NCBI GenBank assembly: GCA_963748485.1
Contig: CAVVJF010000011.1
Location: 620,001-684,000 of the forward strand
DNA from: DASRWT01 sp963748485
GTDB lineage: Bacteria > Methylomirabilota > Methylomirabilia > Rokubacteriales > CSP1-6
Direction of reading: 5' to 3'
Length of the DNA: 64,000 nt
Below are positions 61,038 to 64,000 of the stretch, piece by piece. Within the stretch, counting starts at the first letter, position 1. Every line of letters begins with the position of its first letter. Under the pieces are notes generated by a model. It ran no database searches and was not told where the DNA came from. It saw nothing but the letters and a program-made list of their open reading frames with translations. Made by a program: the position numbers and the translations under genes.

Positions 61038-61085
61038 GGCGAGCCGAGCGGACAAGTAATGGGTACCGAGCGAAGCGAGGGAGTG
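61038..61085 (+). repeat. diverged single copy related to the 62-bp repeat
   Basis: GGCGAGCCGAGCGGACAAG followed by TAATGGG, then TACCGAGCGAAGCGAGGG. Order and core words (GCGAG, GAGCGGA-A-GTAATGGG, GAGCG) match the ylxR-infB repeat, with the hairpin region degenerated. It sits directly before the rbfA start and also carries a TAATG. Confidence 0.6.
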
Positions 61086-61093
61086 CAGTCACG

Positions 61094-61465
61094 ATGCAGG
61101 GGAAAAGACTCGAGCGCGTCAACCAGCTCATGAAGGAAGAGATCTCGCGGCTCGTCCAGCGCGAGCTGAAGGACCCCCGCCTCGGCTTCGTCACCATCAC
61201 CGAGGTCGACGTCACGCCCGACCTCCGCCAGGCCAAGGTCTACGTCTCCGTGCTCGGCCCCGAGGACAAGTGGGTGGCCTCCTTCAAGGCGCTGGAAAGC
61301 GCGCGCGGCTTCATCTGGAGCTCGCTCCGGAAGACCCTCGACCTGCGCGTGACGCCCCAGCTCCTGTTCCGCCCCGACCGCTCCATGGAGCACGCGGCGC
61401 GAATGTCGGCCCTCCTCGCCGGCCTGCGGCCGGGGGAGCGCGCTCCCGTCGAGGACGACGACTGA
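61094..61465 (+). CDS. rbfA: ribosome-binding factor A
   Basis: 123 residues, KH-like fold: RLERVNQLMKEEISRLVQRE, DPRLGFVTITEVDVTPDLRQAKVYVS (in parts) and RFRPDRS-like LLFRPDRSMEHAARM. Cold-adapted 30S maturation factor. ATG at 61094; upstream in-frame sequence reads through the repeat and is not conserved-looking. Stop overlaps nrnA start (TGATG). Confidence 0.93.
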   Translation: MQGKRLERVNQLMKEEISRLVQRELKDPRLGFVTITEVDVTPDLRQAKVYVSVLGPEDKWVASFKALESARGFIWSSLRKTLDLRVTPQLLFRPDRSMEHAARMSALLAGLRPGERAPVEDDD

Positions 61466-62457
61466 TGGGCACGGAGGCGTTCTCCCCCACGCCGCCGGCG
61501 GCGCTGCTCGAGGCGCTTCGCGGCACCGGCGGGGAGGTCCTGCTGCTCGGCCACGTGCACCCGGATGGGGACGTGCTGGGCACCCTCCTCGGTCTCGGCC
61601 TCGCGCTCGAGGCCGCCGGCCGGCGCGTCACGTTCGCGGGGCCGCATGGGGTGCCGGACGTCCTGTCCTTCCTACCCGGCGCCGCCCGCTACGAGGTCTG
61701 GGCGCGGGCGCCGCGAGTCTTTGACGTCCTCGTCCTCACCGACTGTCCGAACCACGGGCGCACCGAGGGCTTGCTCGAGCAGGCGCGCGGCCCGGCCAGC
61801 GTGGTGCTCAACATCGACCATCACCCGGACAATCGCCGCTACGGCACCATCGACTGGATCGATCCGTCGGCGGCGGCCACCGGGGAGATGATCTGGGAGC
61901 TGCTGCGCCGGCTCGGCCTGGCGCTCACGCCCGAGGTGGCGCTCAACCTCTACACCGCCGTACACACCGACACGGGCTCCTTCCGGTATTCGAACACGAC
62001 GCCGCGCACCTTCGAGATCGCGGCCGATCTCACCCGGGCAGGTGCGGCGCCGGCCCTCGTCACCGAGTGGCTCTATCAGCGCCGCGCCCGGCGCGCGCTC
62101 AACGAGCTGGGCGAGCTGCTCCGCCGCATCGAGGTCAGCGAGGATGGCGCGGTGGCCTGGCTCGGCGTCCCGCGCGGGCTCGTCTCCGAGGAGTTCATGG
62201 CGGCGGAGGACGTGGTGACGTACCCGCGCTCGATCGGCGGGGTGAAGGTCGCCGTGCTCCTCCGCGAGGAAATGCCGGGCCGGGTGAAGGTGAGCCTTCG
62301 CGGGAAGGGCGAGGTGCCGGTGAACACGATCGCCGGCCGCTTCGGCGGGGGCGGCCACGAGAACGCCGCCGGGTGCACGGTGCCGGGCTCGCTCGACGAG
62401 GCCACCGCCACCGTCCTCGCGGCGGTTCGCGAGGCCCTGGGCGCCGCCGTCCGGTGA
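61465..62457 (+). CDS. nrnA: DHH-family oligoribonuclease/PAP phosphatase NrnA
   Basis: 330 residues. DHH domain with GHVHPDGDVLGT, LTDCPN, NIDHHPDN and the C-terminal DHHA1 domain with RFGGGGHENAAGC. Degrades nano-RNA and 3'-phosphoadenosine 5'-phosphate. Its place between rbfA and truB is conserved in many bacteria. Confidence 0.93.
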   Translation: MGTEAFSPTPPAALLEALRGTGGEVLLLGHVHPDGDVLGTLLGLGLALEAAGRRVTFAGPHGVPDVLSFLPGAARYEVWARAPRVFDVLVLTDCPNHGRTEGLLEQARGPASVVLNIDHHPDNRRYGTIDWIDPSAAATGEMIWELLRRLGLALTPEVALNLYTAVHTDTGSFRYSNTTPRTFEIAADLTRAGAAPALVTEWLYQRRARRALNELGELLRRIEVSEDGAVAWLGVPRGLVSEEFMAAEDVVTYPRSIGGVKVAVLLREEMPGRVKVSLRGKGEVPVNTIAGRFGGGGHENAAGCTVPGSLDEATATVLAAVREALGAAVR

Positions 62458-63383
62458 CCGCCGCGCGCCCCGGAGCGTCGCGCTCCGGCATCCTCGCCGT
62501 CGAGAAGGGACCCGGAGTCACGTCGTTCCAGGTCGTCGCCCACCTGCGTCGTCTCCTGCGAGCGCCCAAGGTGGGCCACGGCGGTACCCTCGATCCCGAC
62601 GCCACCGGGCTGCTGCCCATCCTGGTCGGCGAGGGGACCAAGCTCACGCCGTATCTCACCGGTCTCGACAAGGAATACGTGGCCACCGCGCGGCTGGGAC
62701 TCACCACCGACACCCAGGACCTATCGGGCCGCGTGCTGACCACGCCTCCGGTGCCCGCCCTCGACGAGGCGGCGATCCGGGCGGCGCTCGAGCGCTTCGT
62801 GGGCACGATCGAGCAGATCCCGCCCATGTACTCGGCCCTGCACCACGAAGGCCGGCGGTTGTACGAGCTGGCCCGCGAGGGCACGGAGGTCGAGCGGGCG
62901 CCCCGTCGCGTGACCATCCACGCCATCACGCTGGAGTCCCTCGACTTCCCGGAGCTGACCTTTCGCGTGCGGTGCGGCAAGGGCACCTATGTCCGGACCC
63001 TCGCCGCCGACCTCGGCGAGGCGCTCGGCACGGGCGCCGCGCTGGCGCGCCTCGTGCGCACGCGCGTGGGGCCCTATCGCCTCGAGGCCGCGGTGGCCTG
63101 GGCGGCGCTGCGTGAGGCGCGCGATGGCGCCGAGCTCTGGCCTCATCTCTTGCCGCTCGACTCCGCCCTCGCGGACCTGCCGGCCTGCGCGCTCGACGCG
63201 CGAGCCGCCCAGGCCTTCGTGCACGGCCAGTCGGCGCCCGCGCGCCCAACCATCACCGGCCTCGTGCGCGTCTATGCCCCGGACGGCACGCTGCTCGGCG
63301 TCGGCGCGGCCGGAGGCGGCCTCGTCAAGCCCGAACGACTCCTCCATGCGGATCCTCCGCGGGCTCCCGTCCTTCCCGGCTGA
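62454..63383 (+). CDS. truB: tRNA pseudouridine-55 synthase
   Basis: 309 residues. Catalytic Asp in GHGGTLDPDATGLLPI, then MYSALHHEGRRLYELAR and the C-terminal PUA-like domain. Makes pseudouridine 55 in the T-loop of tRNAs. GTG start overlapping the nrnA stop. Confidence 0.94.
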   Translation: MTAARPGASRSGILAVEKGPGVTSFQVVAHLRRLLRAPKVGHGGTLDPDATGLLPILVGEGTKLTPYLTGLDKEYVATARLGLTTDTQDLSGRVLTTPPVPALDEAAIRAALERFVGTIEQIPPMYSALHHEGRRLYELAREGTEVERAPRRVTIHAITLESLDFPELTFRVRCGKGTYVRTLAADLGEALGTGAALARLVRTRVGPYRLEAAVAWAALREARDGAELWPHLLPLDSALADLPACALDARAAQAFVHGQSAPARPTITGLVRVYAPDGTLLGVGAAGGGLVKPERLLHADPPRAPVLPG

Positions 63384-64000
63384 GCTGACCCCGTCGGTGA
63401 CGGCGCTCGGCGCCTTCGACGGGATCCATCTCGCTCACGCCAAGGTCCTCCGCACCACCGTGGAGCGGGCCCGCGCCCTCGGCGTGGCGGCGCTGGCCTG
63501 CACCTACGAGCCCCACCCCAACGCCGTGCTGCATCCGGAGCGCGCCCCCGCGCCCATCGCGACGCCAGAGGAGAACCTGGCCCGGATGGCGCAGCAGGGA
63601 CTCGACGCGACGCTCGTCATCGAGTTCACCCTCGCCTTCTCCCGGATGGAGGCCGAGGCCTTCGTCGCCGATATCCTCGTGAGCCGGCTCCACGTGAAGG
63701 AGGTCGTGGTGGGGTACAACCACACCTTCGGGCGCGAAGCCCGCGGCACCGCCGCGCTGCTTCAAGCGCTGGGGGTGCGTCATGGGTTTGTTACCCACGT
63801 GCTCCCGCCGCTCAAGGTGGAGGGCCAGACGGTGTCCTCGAGCGCAATCCGCGAGGCCCTGCGGGAAGGTGACCCCGCGCGCGCCCGCGTGTTCCTGGGC
63901 CACTCTTACGCGATCAGCGGGCCCGTGCTGCGGGGCGCGGGGCGGGGGAGAACGCTGGGCTTCCCGACCGCGAACTTGCGGCCGGACCGGGCCGTGCTCT
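63346..64000 (+). CDS. ribF: bifunctional riboflavin kinase/FAD synthetase, N-terminal part
   Basis: The frame is open from ATG 63346 to the window end (218 codons). N-terminal FMN adenylyltransferase domain: LGAFDGIHLAHAKVL, VVGYNHTFGREARGT (Asn-His where most have Asp-Phe), SSSAIREAL; the riboflavin kinase domain begins with GRGRTLGFPTANL. Makes FMN and FAD. The start overlaps the last 38 bases of truB; the 3' end is cut by the window. Confidence 0.92.
   Translation, partial: MRILRGLPSFPAELTPSVTALGAFDGIHLAHAKVLRTTVERARALGVAALACTYEPHPNAVLHPERAPAPIATPEENLARMAQQGLDATLVIEFTLAFSRMEAEAFVADILVSRLHVKEVVVGYNHTFGREARGTAALLQALGVRHGFVTHVLPPLKVEGQTVSSSAIREALREGDPARARVFLGHSYAISGPVLRGAGRGRTLGFPTANLRPDRAVL

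Noticed and set aside
57660..61055. A 1131-codon minus-strand frame opposite infB and the repeat array, and a similar 992-codon one opposite rimP-nusA-infB (55727-58705)
   Set aside because: Long antisense frames are expected at this GC content; composition is His/Arg/Gly-rich, no domains are seen, and well-recognised genes lie on the other strand.

Overview
This is a 64 kb stretch of a high-GC (about 70% by eye) bacterial chromosome. It is densely coded, with many GTG/TTG starts and ATGA or TGATG overlaps. It has no rRNA, tRNA, phage genes, insertion sequence or CRISPR array. Gene content and order (rplM-rpsI-argC-argJ-rpsB-tsf-pyrH-frr-uppS-cdsA-dxr-rseP-proS-rimP-nusA-ylxR-infB-rbfA-nrnA-truB-ribF, an Isc system, a MoxR/VWA operon) fit a free-living Gram-negative-type soil or groundwater bacterium. 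Rokubacteria/Methylomirabilota or a deltaproteobacterium-like lineage is my best guess, inferred from style and not proven.

Layout. 1-4256: a 2-oxoacid dehydrogenase operon (E1 alpha, cut by the window edge, E1 beta, E2, E3). 4367-5743: a Tat-exported transglutaminase-like protein and, on the other strand, an orphan zinc-finger anti-sigma-like protein. 6036-15212: a MoxR operon with a membrane protein, a DUF58 protein, a 1466-residue protein carrying three von Willebrand A domains, and a secreted TPR protein. 15223-17292 (minus strand): metallophosphoesterase, nucleotidyltransferase and a short glutaredoxin-like gene interrupted by an in-frame UGA that is best read as selenocysteine. 17416-18402: a GalT-family protein. 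18504-24007: an isc operon (iscR, iscS-like, iscU, iscA, hscB, hscA, fdx, iscX). 24011-24913 (minus): three DsrE/F/H-like genes. 24951-27942: a second cysteine desulfurase, an IscU-like scaffold, cysE, a small HTH protein and an HD protein. 27982-34005: DNA polymerase IV, two ferritin-like proteins, biotin carboxylase with a mini carrier protein, a DinB-fold protein and a FkbM methyltransferase. 34040-36333 (minus): rpoD and a YceI protein. 36455-42429: malic enzyme, glycosyltransferase, aminotransferase, HIT protein and a large membrane glycosyltransferase. 42446-64000: nth and the long translation/envelope/isoprenoid superoperon, ending in a truncated ribF.

Three things deserve most attention. 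(1) The glutaredoxin-like gene has UGA exactly at the first cysteine of its redox motif (U-G-P-C), followed by a perfect 9-bp hairpin at the distance expected of a bacterial SECIS element. (2) The IscS encoded inside the isc operon lacks the PLP-binding lysine (Met instead) and the catalytic histidine (Gln instead), yet keeps the mobile-loop cysteine. The second desulfurase keeps all these residues, but its partner scaffold has lost the third cluster cysteine and the HscA recognition motif. (3) Between ylxR and infB lie five 62-bp tandem repeats, each containing a hairpin and a TAATG stop-start overlap. Because 62 = 3x21-1, the repeats form an unbroken chain of 20-codon mini-ORFs leading from the ylxR stop to the infB start.

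Promoter-like sequences of the type TTGACN-17-TANNNT recur before moxR, galT, iscR and rplM, with weaker versions before the ferritin-like and rimP genes. They give a consistent picture of the housekeeping promoter that the RpoD encoded here would read.
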